Both the position numbers and the translations under genes were made by a program. Shown piece by piece: positions 8,562 to 17,421 of a stretch of DNA of 37,513 nucleotides. The stretch is from Oscillospiraceae bacterium (GTDB taxonomy: Bacteria > Bacillota > Clostridia > UMGS1810), in contig JALEIO010000132.1 of the NCBI GenBank assembly GCA_022769845.1, forward strand, positions 1 to 37,513. The letters run 5' to 3'. The notes beneath the pieces were generated by a model. The model did no database searches, was not told the origin of the DNA, and saw only the letters and a list, made by a program, of their open reading frames with translations. Numbering within the stretch: position 1 is the stretch's first letter; each line of letters opens with the position of its first letter.

Positions 8562-9044
8562 ATGAAAATTTTACGTTTATTTTTATGCTGTATTTCTTAT
8601 ATATGTCTTGTCGCCACAATGCTGACGGCGTTTGGTTTTTCGTCGCAAGAGGGCGAAAAGTCGGACAGTGTCAGCAAAAAGGTTGTAAGCATTGTTACGG
8701 GAAAGAGTGTTGCTGAAATTAACAGGCTTGAGCAGGAAAGAAAGGATGATCAGGTTACTGTAAACGGCATTATACGAAAGTGCGCACATTTTTCGCTTTA
8801 TCTTTTAATGGGCATTTTTGCGTATTTGTCGCTTATATTTACCTTTGGAAAAAAAGACAGCCTGCTTATTGCCGCCGCGCTTGCAATATGTCTTTTGTAT
8901 GCATCGAGCGACGAGATACATCAGTATTTTTCAAGCGGGCGCACTGCCGCCGCAAGCGATGTTTTGCTTGATTTTTCAGGCTCGGCAATAGGAATTTTTT
9001 TGATATATAAATTAAAAGAAATATTTTTTGACGTATCTTATTAA
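8562..9044 (+). CDS. VanZ-like membrane protein
   Basis: The 160-residue protein has about four hydrophobic segments (near residues 5-22, 68-86, 92-110 and 137-155). It carries the VanZ-family signature: KCAHFSLYLLMG in the second segment and SSDEIHQYFSSGRTAAASD between the third and fourth. VanZ-like proteins are integral membrane proteins; the founding member gives low teicoplanin resistance, but most homologues have no known role. The ribosome site (GGAAG near 8550) is weak. It is first in its operon, just downstream of a strong promoter. Resistance should not be inferred from this gene alone. Confidence 0.8.
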   Translation: MKILRLFLCCISYICLVATMLTAFGFSSQEGEKSDSVSKKVVSIVTGKSVAEINRLEQERKDDQVTVNGIIRKCAHFSLYLLMGIFAYLSLIFTFGKKDSLLIAAALAICLLYASSDEIHQYFSSGRTAAASDVLLDFSGSAIGIFLIYKLKEIFFDVSY

Positions 9045-9068
9045 ATTTGTATGTTGGGGGTATGATTT

Positions 9069-9548
9069 ATGGAAAGAATACTTGAAATTTTAGAAAATGA
9101 CTGCAACACCAGTCCTGCGCAGATTGCGCTTATGCTTGATATGAAGGAGGCGGATGTTGTTGCGGCGATAGAGGACTTTAAAAAAAGAGGCATTATTCTT
9201 AAAAACAAAAGTGTTATAAATTGGGAAAAGACTGATAAACCTATTGTTACCGCGCTTATTGAGCTTAAGGTTACTCCGCAGAGAGGTCTCGGCTTTGACA
9301 AAATTGCCGAGCGGATTTATCAATATCCCGAGGTAAAAACGGTGTTTCTTATTGCCGGCGCATATGATTTGACGGTTATAATTGAGGGAAAAACTATGAA
9401 TGAGGTTGCGCGCTTTGTTCACAGTAAGCTTGCGCCTATGGAGTGCATTGTAAGCACCGCAACGCATTTTGTTCTTAAAAAATATAAGGTTGAAAATATT
9501 ATTTTTGACGATAAAATTGACGACGACAGGCAGGTGATTACCCTGTGA
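9069..9548 (+). CDS. Lrp/AsnC-family transcriptional regulator
   Basis: The 159-residue protein has an N-terminal helix-turn-helix (about residues 1-50, SPAQIALMLDMKEADVVAAI). A C-terminal RAM/AsnC ligand domain follows (about 63-145, with GLGFDKIAERIYQYPEVKTV and IAGAYDLTVIIEG). Such proteins sense amino acids and form octamers. Its stop overlaps the next start in a GTGA (9545-9548), so it is translationally coupled to the aminotransferase. A regulator of amino-acid metabolism controlling its own operon is the natural reading. Confidence 0.9.
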   Translation: MERILEILENDCNTSPAQIALMLDMKEADVVAAIEDFKKRGIILKNKSVINWEKTDKPIVTALIELKVTPQRGLGFDKIAERIYQYPEVKTVFLIAGAYDLTVIIEGKTMNEVARFVHSKLAPMECIVSTATHFVLKKYKVENIIFDDKIDDDRQVITL

Positions 9549-10732
9549 CAACGTTTAATCCCGATAAATATTTGAATGAGCATATTGCAAAAATGCCGCC
9601 TTCGGGGATACGAAAGTTTTTTGACGCCGCAAACAATATGGAGGGCGCAATTTCGCTCGGAGTGGGCGAGCCTGACTTTATGACACCGTGGCATATTCGC
9701 GACGCAGGTATTTACTCGCTGGAAAGAGGAAAAACTCACTATACGGCAAACGCAGGCTTAAAAGAGCTTCGCGAGGAAATATGCCTTTATCTTAAAAGAC
9801 GGTTTAAGCTTGATTATACGCAAAATGAGGTTCTTGTTACCGTTGGCGGCAGCGAGGCGGTGGATATTGCTCTTCGTTCGCTTATAAACCGCGGCGATGA
9901 GGTGCTTATTCCCGAGCCGTCGTTTGTGTGCTACAAGCCGTGCGCCGAAATGGCGGGCGGTATTGCCGTTCCTATTGCTACAAAGGCGGAAAATGGCTTT
10001 AAGCTTACAAAAGAGGATATATTGTCGCACGTTACAGACAAAACAAAAATTCTTATTTTGTCTTACCCGAACAATCCTACGGGAGCGATTATGACAAAAG
10101 AGGATTTGGAAGAAATTGTTCCTGTGATAGTTGAAAATGATATTATTGTTATTTCGGACGAAATTTACGCTGAGCTTACATACGAGGGACACCATACGTC
10201 TATTGCTTCGCTTGACGGTATGAAGGACAGATGTATTGTAATAAACGGTTTTTCGAAGGCTTATGCAATGACGGGCTGGCGCTTGGGATATGCTTGCGGA
10301 AACGAAAAAATTATAAAAGTTATGACAAAGGTTCATCAGTACGCCATTATGTGTGCGCCAACAACAAGCCAGTTTGCGGCGATTGAGGCTCTTAAAAACG
10401 GGGATAAATCCATTGAAACAATGACGCACGAATATAACTACCGCAGAAAAGTTATTGTGGACGGTTTCAACAAGCTTGGTCTTACCTGTTTTAACCCGCA
10501 GGGTGCGTTTTATATTTTCCCGTGCATAAAGTCTACCGGTATGTCGTCGGACGAATTTTGCCGCCGACTGCTTGACGAAGAAAAGCTTGCAATTGTGCCG
10601 GGAACGGCGTTTGGCGAGTGCGGCGAGGGATTCCTTCGAGTGTCATACGCATATTCAATAGAGCAGATTAACGAGGCGCTTATAAGGGTTGAAAGATTTT
10701 TGGAAAAATTGAAAAAAGGTGATATAAAGTGA
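9545..10732 (+). CDS. Class I/II PLP aminotransferase (aspartate aminotransferase / PatA-like)
   Basis: The 395-residue fold-type I aminotransferase shows ISLGVGEPDFMTPWHI near the N-terminus, SYPNNPTGAIM in the middle, ISDEIYAELTY with the PLP aspartate, and the Schiff-base lysine K238 in NGFSKAYAMTGWRLGYA. It begins with GTG at 9545 overlapping the regulator stop, and its own stop overlaps the next gene. It probably acts on aspartate, alanine or another common amino acid; the exact substrate cannot be read from the sequence. Pairing with an AsnC-type regulator is common in Clostridia. Confidence 0.9.
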   Translation: MTTFNPDKYLNEHIAKMPPSGIRKFFDAANNMEGAISLGVGEPDFMTPWHIRDAGIYSLERGKTHYTANAGLKELREEICLYLKRRFKLDYTQNEVLVTVGGSEAVDIALRSLINRGDEVLIPEPSFVCYKPCAEMAGGIAVPIATKAENGFKLTKEDILSHVTDKTKILILSYPNNPTGAIMTKEDLEEIVPVIVENDIIVISDEIYAELTYEGHHTSIASLDGMKDRCIVINGFSKAYAMTGWRLGYACGNEKIIKVMTKVHQYAIMCAPTTSQFAAIEALKNGDKSIETMTHEYNYRRKVIVDGFNKLGLTCFNPQGAFYIFPCIKSTGMSSDEFCRRLLDEEKLAIVPGTAFGECGEGFLRVSYAYSIEQINEALIRVERFLEKLKKGDIK

Positions 10733-11223
10733 GTTACAACATAGTTTTGGTTGAGCCTGAAATTCCGCAGAATACCGGAAATATTGCCCGAACGTGCGCC
10801 GTTACAGGAACGCAGCTGCATATTGTCAAGCCTATGGGATTTGAAATCACCGACGCAAAGCTTAAACGTGCAGGACTTGATTACTGGCATTTTCTCGGGG
10901 TTAAATACTACGAAAATACAGACGAATTTTTTGCTGCAAATAAGGGCGGACGGTTCTTTTATTCCACCACAAAAGCGGTCAATAATTATTGCGATATGGA
11001 ATACAGGGACGGTGATTTTATACTGTTCGGCAAAGAAACAAAGGGGCTTGACGAGGCGCTTTTAAAGAAAAACAAAGAAACCTGTATAAGAATTCCGATG
11101 ATTGACGAGGCAAGAAGTCTTAATTTGTCAAATTCGGTTGCAATTGTGCTTTACGAGGCGCTGCGACAGCAAAATTTTGCAGGTCTTAACGAAAAGGGTG
11201 CGCTTACAAAATTTGAGTGGTAA
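10729..11223 (+). CDS. trmL: tRNA (cytidine/uridine(34)-2'-O)-methyltransferase, SPOUT family
   Basis: The 164-residue protein is the expected length for TrmL (formerly CspR/YibK). It shows the SPOUT knot motifs IVLVEPEIPQNTGNIART at the N-terminus, FGKETKGLD in the middle and IRIPMIDEARSLNLSNSVAI at the C-terminus, the last forming the S-adenosylmethionine knot. The enzyme methylates the ribose of the wobble base 34 of leucine tRNAs. The GTG start overlaps the aminotransferase stop in a GTGA (10729-10732), with an AAAAGGTG site upstream. The function is housekeeping and unrelated to its neighbours. Confidence 0.92.
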   Translation: MSYNIVLVEPEIPQNTGNIARTCAVTGTQLHIVKPMGFEITDAKLKRAGLDYWHFLGVKYYENTDEFFAANKGGRFFYSTTKAVNNYCDMEYRDGDFILFGKETKGLDEALLKKNKETCIRIPMIDEARSLNLSNSVAIVLYEALRQQNFAGLNEKGALTKFEW

Positions 11224-11250
11224 AAATTAAATTGTTAAGGAGTTTTGTTT

Positions 11251-12105
11251 GTGAAAAAGGTTAAAATTTTAATAGATTCAACGTCGGATATAAGCCTTGA
11301 TATGGCAAAGAAGTATAACATAGACATACTTGGGCAAAATATAATATTCGGCGACGAAACATTTGTTGAAACGCTGGAGCTTGGCCCGAAAGAGTTTTAC
11401 AAAAAGCTTGAAGAATTTGACTCAATACCAAAAACGTCGCAGATTAACATTACAAAAATTACCGAAAAATACGAGCAGTATTACAAGGATTTTGACATTA
11501 TATTTATCACTATTTCGTCTAAAGCAAGCGGAACGTTTCAGTCGGCAAACATTGCAAAGGATATGTTTTTGGAGGAGCATCCCGATGCTTCGATTGACGT
11601 TTTTGACGGTTATAATCTGTCAATCGGTTACGGCAGACTCGGCTTTGCGGCGGCAGATATGGCAAATGAGGGCAAGCAAAAGGATGAAATTCTTGAAAAG
11701 CTTGAGTATCTTAAAGCTAAAAGCGAGGTGCTTTTTGCGGTGGACGACCTTAACTATCTGCAAAAGGGCGGAAGAATCAGCCCGACTGCAAAAATTCTCG
11801 GAAACGTGCTTGACATTAAGCCCATTCTTACGATTAAAGACGGACTTGTTACAAACTGCGACAAGGTGCGCGGCGAAAAAAAGGTGTACTCAAAGCTTGT
11901 TGAGCTTATGATGTCAAACATTGATTTAGACGAAAAGCAGACGGTTTATATTCTTCACGGCAATGCGCCCGACAAGGTGGAAAAGCTGAAGGAAAAAATT
12001 GCCGAAATGACCGATATAACAGATATTAAGGTTAACGATGTCGGCGCAAGCGTGGGCACAAACACGGGTGCGGGAGTTATTGCGCTGTCTTATCTTAAAA
12101 AATAA
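11251..12105 (+). CDS. DegV-family fatty-acid-binding protein
   Basis: The 284-residue protein has the DegV layout: ILIDSTSDIS at the N-terminus, KTSQINITKI near residue 60, TISSKASGTFQSANIAK near 90 (lipid head-group loop) and LNYLQKGGRISPTAKILG near 170. DegV proteins bind fatty acids and in some Firmicutes (FakB) present them to a fatty acid kinase for entry into phospholipid. The GTG at 11251 is chosen because TAAGGAG (11236-11242) lies eight bases upstream; an in-frame TTG at 11245 is too close to that site. It is last in its operon. No fatty acid kinase gene is in the window. Confidence 0.9.
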   Translation: MKKVKILIDSTSDISLDMAKKYNIDILGQNIIFGDETFVETLELGPKEFYKKLEEFDSIPKTSQINITKITEKYEQYYKDFDIIFITISSKASGTFQSANIAKDMFLEEHPDASIDVFDGYNLSIGYGRLGFAAADMANEGKQKDEILEKLEYLKAKSEVLFAVDDLNYLQKGGRISPTAKILGNVLDIKPILTIKDGLVTNCDKVRGEKKVYSKLVELMMSNIDLDEKQTVYILHGNAPDKVEKLKEKIAEMTDITDIKVNDVGASVGTNTGAGVIALSYLKK

Positions 12106-12170
12106 TATATAATGCAGTGCGAAAAAAATGTCAAATTTTTGTCAAACTTTAAGAAAATTTTGCTAAATAC

Positions 12171-12199
12171 TTGAAAATTTTTTCCATATGTTATATAAT
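12171..12199 (+). promoter_or_regulatory. Sigma-A-type promoter of the glycolytic operon
   Basis: TTGAAA at 12171-12176, a 17-base spacer and a perfect TATAAT at 12194-12199. It lies in the 157-base gap after degV, 63 bases upstream of pgk. I see no clear terminator after degV, so some read-through is possible. Confidence 0.85.
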
Positions 12200-12262
12200 G
12201 TATCTTGGTTATTTTTGTATGATAAAAATTAAATAAATTATAAAATGAAAGGCTGATGAATT

Positions 12263-13450
12263 ATGCTTAATAAGAAAACTATTGAGGATATCGAAGTTTC
12301 GGGCAAAAAGGTGCTTGTAAGATGCGATTTTAACGTTCCGCTCGACGAGAACAAAAACATTACCGATGAAAACAGACTTATCGGTGCGCTTCCCACAATC
12401 AAATACCTTATTGACCATAACGCTAAGGTTATTCTTTGCTCGCACCTCGGCAGACCGAAGGGTGAATTTAATCCCAAGTATAGCTTATCTCCCGTTGCAA
12501 AAAGGCTTTCCGAGCTTTTGGGACAGGAGGTTAAAATGGCTTCCGACGTTATAGGCGACAGTGCAAAAAGTCTTGCTTCTTCGCTCAAAGACGGCGAAGT
12601 TATGCTTCTTGAAAACGTAAGATTCCACAAGGAAGAAGAAAAGAATGACCCTGCTTTTGCAAAAGAGCTTGCGTCTTTGGCTGAAATTTACGTTAACGAC
12701 GCTTTCGGAACAGCGCATAGAGCACATGCCTCCACTGCGGGCGTTGCAGATTATCTTCCTGCGGTTTGCGGTTTTCTTATCAAAAAAGAAATCGAAATTA
12801 TGGGCAAGGCGCTTTCAAACCCCGAGCGTCCGTTTGTTGCAATATTAGGCGGCGCAAAGGTTTCGGACAAAATCGGCGTTATAGAAAATCTTCTTGATAA
12901 AGTTGATTATCTTATTATCGGTGGCGGTATGGCTTATACCTTCCTCAAGGCAAAGGGTTATGAAATAGGCACATCTATCTGTGAGGATGAAAAATTGGAG
13001 CTTGCTACAAGCATTATGGAAAAAGCACAGAATAAGGGCGTTGAGCTTCTTCTTCCGATTGAAACGGTTGTTGCATCTGAATTCAGCGCAGACGCAGAGC
13101 CCATCGTTGTTTCGTCCGACAAAATTCCGGCTGACAAAATGGGTATGGATATCGGACCGAAAACAATCGAGCTTTTCTCCGAAGTTGTTAAAAAGGCTAA
13201 AACGGTTATCTGGAACGGACCTATGGGCGTTTTTGAATTTCCTAAATTTGCAGTTGGCACAAAGGCTATTGCAAAGGCTTTGTCTGAAACAGACGCAATT
13301 ACAATAATCGGCGGCGGCGACAGTGCTGCAGCGGTTGCGCAGCTTGGTTTTGCTGACAAAATGACGCATATTTCAACCGGCGGCGGCGCTTCACTCGAAT
13401 ATCTCGAGGGTATTGAGCTTCCGGGTATTGCTGCATTAAACGACAAATAA
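12263..13450 (+). CDS. pgk: Phosphoglycerate kinase
   Basis: The 395-residue enzyme moves the phosphate of 1,3-bisphosphoglycerate to ADP in glycolysis. Family motifs run the full length: VLVRCDFNVPLDENKNI near residue 18, HLGRPKGEFNPKYSL near 60, ENVRFHKEEE near 117, ILGGAKVSDKIGV near 196, NGPMGVFEFPKFA near 320 and TIIGGGDSAAAV near 351. GAAAGG at about 12246-12251 precedes the ATG. It is the first gene of a pgk-tpiA-gpmI operon; the glyceraldehyde-3-phosphate dehydrogenase and enolase genes are not in this window. Confidence 0.97.
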   Translation: MLNKKTIEDIEVSGKKVLVRCDFNVPLDENKNITDENRLIGALPTIKYLIDHNAKVILCSHLGRPKGEFNPKYSLSPVAKRLSELLGQEVKMASDVIGDSAKSLASSLKDGEVMLLENVRFHKEEEKNDPAFAKELASLAEIYVNDAFGTAHRAHASTAGVADYLPAVCGFLIKKEIEIMGKALSNPERPFVAILGGAKVSDKIGVIENLLDKVDYLIIGGGMAYTFLKAKGYEIGTSICEDEKLELATSIMEKAQNKGVELLLPIETVVASEFSADAEPIVVSSDKIPADKMGMDIGPKTIELFSEVVKKAKTVIWNGPMGVFEFPKFAVGTKAIAKALSETDAITIIGGGDSAAAVAQLGFADKMTHISTGGGASLEYLEGIELPGIAALNDK

Positions 13451-13465
13451 TTTTAATAAAATTTT

Positions 13466-13494
13466 AAAGGCATAGGTATTTTGCTTATGCCTTT
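13466..13494 (+). other. Intergenic hairpin between pgk and tpiA
   Basis: AAAGGCATA (13466-13474) pairs perfectly with TATGCCTTT (13486-13494) across an 11-base loop. Only a poor T tract follows, so it is more likely a stabilising, processing or partial-termination element than a full terminator. Confidence 0.6.
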
Positions 13495-13529
13495 TGATTG
13501 TATTTTTATATTCAAAGGAGATAATTACT

Positions 13530-14276
13530 ATGAGAAAAATAGTTGCTGCAGGTAACTGGAAAATGAACAAAACTCCCTCGCAGACGCTTGAGCTTATAAA
13601 CGAGCTTAAACCTCTTGTTGAAAACAGCAAAAACGACGTTATCATATGCGTTCCGTTTACTTCGCTTTATACTGCTGTTGAAGCGTGCAAGGGCACAAAA
13701 ATAAAAGTTGGTGCGCAGAATATGCACTTTGAAGAAAGCGGTGCGTTCACGGGCGAAATTGCTCCCGATATGCTTACTGAAATCGGCGTTGAATATGTTG
13801 TAATCGGTCACTCCGAAAGAAGACAGTATTTTGCCGAAACTGACGAAACAGTTAACAAAAAGGTGAAAAAAGCTTTTGAGCATAACTTGAAACCTATTAT
13901 CTGTGTAGGGGAATCGCTTGAGCAGAGAGAAATGGGCATAACCTTTGAACTTGTTGCTATGCAGACAAAAATTGCGCTTTTGGGACTTACAAAAGAGCAG
14001 GTTAAAGATGTTATTATCGCATACGAGCCTATCTGGGCAATCGGTACCGGCAAAACCGCTACAAGCGACCAGGCGCAGGAGGTTTGCAAAAAAATCAGAG
14101 ATACAGTTGCAGAGGTGTTTGGCAAAGACGTTGCCGACGAGGTTACAATTCAGTACGGCGGAAGCGTAAACGCAAAAAATGCGGCTGAATTATTTGCAAA
14201 AGAGGACATAGACGGTGGTTTGGTCGGCGGTGCAAGCCTTAAAGCAAACGACTTTTCGATTATTGCAAACAGCTAA
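13530..14276 (+). CDS. tpiA: Triosephosphate isomerase
   Basis: The 248-residue TIM-barrel enzyme interconverts dihydroxyacetone phosphate and glyceraldehyde-3-phosphate. The catalytic residues are in place: K11 in GNWKMNK, H94 in IGHSERR and E166 in AYEPIWAIGTGKTA. Phosphate-binding glycines are in QYGGSVNAKN and GGLVGGASL. The frame extends upstream to 13494, but the start is ATG 13530, where the conserved MRKIVAAGNWKMN begins nine bases after AAAGGAG. Confidence 0.97.
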   Translation: MRKIVAAGNWKMNKTPSQTLELINELKPLVENSKNDVIICVPFTSLYTAVEACKGTKIKVGAQNMHFEESGAFTGEIAPDMLTEIGVEYVVIGHSERRQYFAETDETVNKKVKKAFEHNLKPIICVGESLEQREMGITFELVAMQTKIALLGLTKEQVKDVIIAYEPIWAIGTGKTATSDQAQEVCKKIRDTVAEVFGKDVADEVTIQYGGSVNAKNAAELFAKEDIDGGLVGGASLKANDFSIIANS

Positions 14277-14286
14277 AACTGCTTGC

Positions 14287-14311
14287 GACCGCATATAAAC
14301 AATATGCGGTC
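14287..14311 (+). other. Intergenic hairpin between tpiA and gpmI
   Basis: GACCGCATAT (14287-14296) and ATATGCGGTC (14302-14311) form a perfect 10-bp stem with a 5-base loop, followed by ATATTTTTA. It could act as a partial terminator or an mRNA stabiliser within the operon. Confidence 0.7.
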
Positions 14312-14350
14312 ATATTTTTAACAAATTTTATATGAAAGGCAATGATTTTT

Positions 14351-15868
14351 ATGGCAAAGAAACCGATTGTTTTAACTATACTTGACGGCTACGGCATCAA
14401 CAAAAATCACGAGGGCAACGCTGTTTACACTGCAAACACTCCGAATATGGACAATCTTTTGGCAACCTGCCCCAATACTGTTATTCACGCAAGCGGTCTT
14501 GACGTGGGACTTCCCGACGGTCAGATGGGCAACAGCGAGGTTGGTCACACAAATATCGGCGCGGGCAGAATTGTTTATCAGGAACTTACAAGAATCACAA
14601 AAGAAATTGAGGAAAGAACCTTTTTTGAAAACGAAGCCTTCAAAAAAGTTGTGGAAAACTGCAAGCAAAACGGCTCTGCACTGCATCTTCTGGGACTTTT
14701 GTCGGACGGCGGCGTGCATAGCCATATAAGACATCTTTTCGGACTTTTGGAGCTTGCAAAAATCAACGGTCTTACCGATGTTTACGTTCACTGCTTTACC
14801 GACGGACGTGATGTTTCTCCCACAAGCGGCATTGATTTTGTAAAAATGCTTGAGGATGAGATGAAAAAACTCGGCGTCGGAAAAATAGCAACCTTAATCG
14901 GCAGATACTATGCAATGGACAGAGATAACCGCTGGGAAAGAGTTGAACAGGCATACAACGCTATGGTTAAAGGCATTGGCGTGAAGGCGGAAAGCGCCGT
15001 TTCAGCAATGGAAAAATCCTACGCAAACGATGTTACCGATGAATTCGTTGTTCCGACGGTTGTTTGCGAGGACGGCAAAATTAAAAAGAATGATTCTGTT
15101 ATATTCTTCAATTTCCGCCCTGACAGAGCGCGCGAAATTACACGAACCGTTGTTGACGAGGATTTTAACGGCTTTGCGAGGGAGTATTTTAAAACGTACT
15201 ACGTTTGTATGACGCAGTATGACGCGCTTATGCCCAACGTTGACGTTGCGTTTAAGCCGCAGAAGCTGGTTAATACTTACGGCGAATATATAAGCAAGCT
15301 TGGCAAAAAGCAGCTGCGAATTGCCGAAACCGAAAAATACGCTCACGTTACCTTCTTTTTCAACGGAGGAGTGGAGGCAACTTATGAGGGTGAGGACAGA
15401 ATTCTGGTTCCGTCGCCGAAGGTTGCAACCTATGATTTAAAGCCTGAAATGAGCGCCTATGAGGTGTGCGACAAGGTTGTTGAGGCTATTGAAAGCGGAA
15501 AATACGACTCGGTAATTTTAAATTTTGCAAACTGCGATATGGTTGGTCATACAGGTGTTATGGAGGCTGCTGTTAAGGCGGTTGAAGCAGTTGATAAATG
15601 CGTTGGCAGAGTTTGCGAGGCAGTAAAGAAAATGGACGGCGTTATGCTTATCACTGCCGACCACGGCAATGCGGAGCAGATGATTGACCCTGTTGACAAA
15701 TCAGCATTTACAGCGCACACAACAAACGTTGTTCCGCTTATTTTGGTTGGATGCGGCGACGTTAAGCTTAAAGAGGGCAGACTTGCCGATTTGACGCCTA
15801 CAATGCTTGACATTGCGGGTATTGAAAAGCCTAATGAAATGACGGGTGAAAGCCTGATTGTAAAATAA
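14351..15868 (+). CDS. gpmI: 2,3-bisphosphoglycerate-independent phosphoglycerate mutase
   Basis: The 505-residue, manganese-dependent enzyme interconverts 3- and 2-phosphoglycerate. It begins KKPIVLTILDGYG with the first metal aspartate, and the catalytic serine is S62 in MGNSEVGHTNIGAGR. Later come TDGRDVSPTSG, RYYAMDRDNRW, NFRPDRARE and, near the C-terminus, the metal ligands in NCDMVGHTG and TADHGNAEQM. Length is typical. I chose ATG 14351 over an in-frame ATG at 14342, which lies only two bases from the GAAAGG site. Confidence 0.97.
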   Translation: MAKKPIVLTILDGYGINKNHEGNAVYTANTPNMDNLLATCPNTVIHASGLDVGLPDGQMGNSEVGHTNIGAGRIVYQELTRITKEIEERTFFENEAFKKVVENCKQNGSALHLLGLLSDGGVHSHIRHLFGLLELAKINGLTDVYVHCFTDGRDVSPTSGIDFVKMLEDEMKKLGVGKIATLIGRYYAMDRDNRWERVEQAYNAMVKGIGVKAESAVSAMEKSYANDVTDEFVVPTVVCEDGKIKKNDSVIFFNFRPDRAREITRTVVDEDFNGFAREYFKTYYVCMTQYDALMPNVDVAFKPQKLVNTYGEYISKLGKKQLRIAETEKYAHVTFFFNGGVEATYEGEDRILVPSPKVATYDLKPEMSAYEVCDKVVEAIESGKYDSVILNFANCDMVGHTGVMEAAVKAVEAVDKCVGRVCEAVKKMDGVMLITADHGNAEQMIDPVDKSAFTAHTTNVVPLILVGCGDVKLKEGRLADLTPTMLDIAGIEKPNEMTGESLIVK

Positions 15869-15893
15869 TAAGAACCAAAATATATTTTTCTAA

Positions 15894-15930
15894 AACAAAA
15901 AACAGGGCGAAAAAAATCGTCCTGTTTTTA
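15894..15930 (+). terminator. Terminator at the end of the glycolytic operon, possibly bidirectional
   Basis: ACAGGGCGA and TCGTCCTGT pair across an A-rich loop with one G-T wobble. The stem is flanked by A residues upstream and TTTT downstream, so it can also serve the convergent thymidylate kinase operon that ends at 15941. Confidence 0.75.
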
Positions 15931-15940
15931 TGTTTTTATC

Positions 15941-16612
15941 TTACAGAATGCTTTTTACGGCACTCAAAATTTCCTCTGAAATATCTTCAATAGAACGAAC
16001 TTTTTCGTCTTTTACGCACAAAATTTTGTGCCAGCCGAATTTGTCCGCAACATAATGCGCGTTTTTATAGGAATGTTCGAGATATTCTGTATCGGATTCG
16101 TGAATATCAAGAGTTTGCGAATTGTCAATTTTATTGAGACGGTTTGCCATAAGTATTTTTGCCTGCGCAACGGGCATATCGAGAAAAATAGTTAAATCGG
16201 GAGCGGGAAGACCAAGCTTGTTATACTCAAAATCCGACACCCAATCAAGAAATTTGTCCTTTTCTTTACAGTCGGATATTTTTGCCGCCTGATGAATAAA
16301 ATTTGACGTTGTATATCGGTCGGCAATAACGATTTTGCCGTCATCAAGGTGTTTTTTCCATTTTGTTAAATAAGACGCAACTCTGTCAACCGCAAAAAAA
16401 GCAGACGCCGCATATGGATTTACATCTTCTGCGTTTTTTCCAAATTCGCCGTTAAGATACATCTTCACCAAAGCTGAAGAATTGCTTTTGTAATCGGGAA
16501 ATTCAACGCTTTCAACCGCAAAGCCTATTTTGTTTAATTTGTCAAACAAAAGCTTTGTCTGGGTAGCTTTTCCGCTTGAATCCACGCCCTCTATAACAAT
16601 AAGTCTGCCCAT
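15941..16612 (-). CDS. tmk: Thymidylate kinase
   Basis: The 224-residue kinase phosphorylates dTMP to dTDP. The P-loop is EGVDSSGKAT at residues 8-17, the DRY motif is in VIADRYTTSNF near residue 96, and the VDRVAS helix contacts the base. The SSGKA form of the P-loop occurs in many clostridial enzymes. The frame extends upstream, but ATG 16612 is the start because it overlaps the WecG stop in a TAATG and is preceded by GAGGGCG. It closes an operon otherwise devoted to envelope sugars. Confidence 0.9.
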   Translation of the reverse strand: MGRLIVIEGVDSSGKATQTKLLFDKLNKIGFAVESVEFPDYKSNSSALVKMYLNGEFGKNAEDVNPYAASAFFAVDRVASYLTKWKKHLDDGKIVIADRYTTSNFIHQAAKISDCKEKDKFLDWVSDFEYNKLGLPAPDLTIFLDMPVAQAKILMANRLNKIDNSQTLDIHESDTEYLEHSYKNAHYVADKFGWHKILCVKDEKVRSIEDISEEILSAVKSIL

Positions 16613-17346
16613 TATTTCGCCCTCTTTCCCTTTAAAATAACTGTCATTGCAAATTTCGGCAAATCCATCATTCTGCCAATGCGCCACGGTTCTTTGCATA
16701 AGCGGTAAAACCATTCCATATTGAGCTTTTGAAAAATTTCAGGCGCGCGTTTTGCCTCGCCGGCAATAACGTCAAGACTGCCGCCAAGCCCCATCATAAC
16801 CTTAACTTCAAGGTCGTTTTTATGTTCGTAAATCCATTTTTCCTGTTTGGGAACGCCAAGGCAAACAAACAGAACATCAGGTTTTTTGCTGTTTATGTCT
16901 GCAATGATTTCTTTTTCTTTATCATCATTAAAATATCCGTCAGCACAGCCTGAAATGATAATATTAGGGTGCATTTTTTTAATTTTTTCGCTTGCCCTCT
17001 CGGCAACGCCCGGTTTAGAGCCGAAAAGATACAGGCTTTTTTTGCCTTCGTCCATTTTTTTTAGCAGTTCCATCGCTGTATCATAGCCTGCGGCACGCTC
17101 TGTTAAGGGATTTTTAAGTATTTTTGAAGCGTAAACCACACCAATGCCGTCCGCGGTTAAAATGTCCGCCGAGTTAAGAATTTCTCTGAAATTTTTGTCG
17201 CGGTATGCCGTCATTATCATTTCGGAATTGGGGGTGAACACATAGTGACAGCCTCCGCTTTCCAAAAATGAATAAATTTTTTCGCTTGCGGATTTTACCG
17301 TAAGCTTGTCTATGTTAACGCCGAGAATTTCAACTTTGTTTTCCAT
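16612..17346 (-). CDS. WecG/TagA/CpsF-family glycosyltransferase
   Basis: The 244-residue GT26-family protein matches the TagA/WecG group throughout. T38 in YVFTPNSEM and D66 in LTADGIGVVYASK correspond to the catalytic region of TagA. FGSKPGVAERASEKI and VCLGVPKQEKWI follow. TagA adds N-acetylmannosamine in wall teichoic acid linkage; WecG adds ManNAcA in enterobacterial common antigen. The start is ATG 17346 after AAGGAG (on the minus strand). With the GT2 and membrane proteins upstream it suggests a cell-surface polymer. The exact sugar is not predictable. Confidence 0.92.
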   Translation of the reverse strand: MENKVEILGVNIDKLTVKSASEKIYSFLESGGCHYVFTPNSEMIMTAYRDKNFREILNSADILTADGIGVVYASKILKNPLTERAAGYDTAMELLKKMDEGKKSLYLFGSKPGVAERASEKIKKMHPNIIISGCADGYFNDDKEKEIIADINSKKPDVLFVCLGVPKQEKWIYEHKNDLEVKVMMGLGGSLDVIAGEAKRAPEIFQKLNMEWFYRLCKEPWRIGRMMDLPKFAMTVILKGKRAK

Positions 17347-17377
17347 AATCTTCTCCTTAAAAACATTATACATTTTT

Positions 17378-17406
17378 ATTATATTTCAAATTCCGCATAA
17401 TGTAAA
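17378..17406 (-). promoter_or_regulatory. Sigma-A-type promoter for the wecG-like gene and tmk
   Basis: On the minus strand TTTACA (17401-17406) is separated by 17 bases from TATAAT (17378-17383), 32 bases upstream of the wecG-like ATG. It lies in the short gap after the membrane protein gene. Confidence 0.7.
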
Positions 17407-17421
17407 TAGAAAAATTAAAAT

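Noticed and set aside
8562..9044. Glycopeptide resistance gene
   Set aside because: VanZ-like proteins are widespread and no other van gene is present.
9758..10429. Antisense frame of 223 codons inside the class I aminotransferase
   Set aside because: Mirror of a well-supported gene in the opposite frame; no independent signals.
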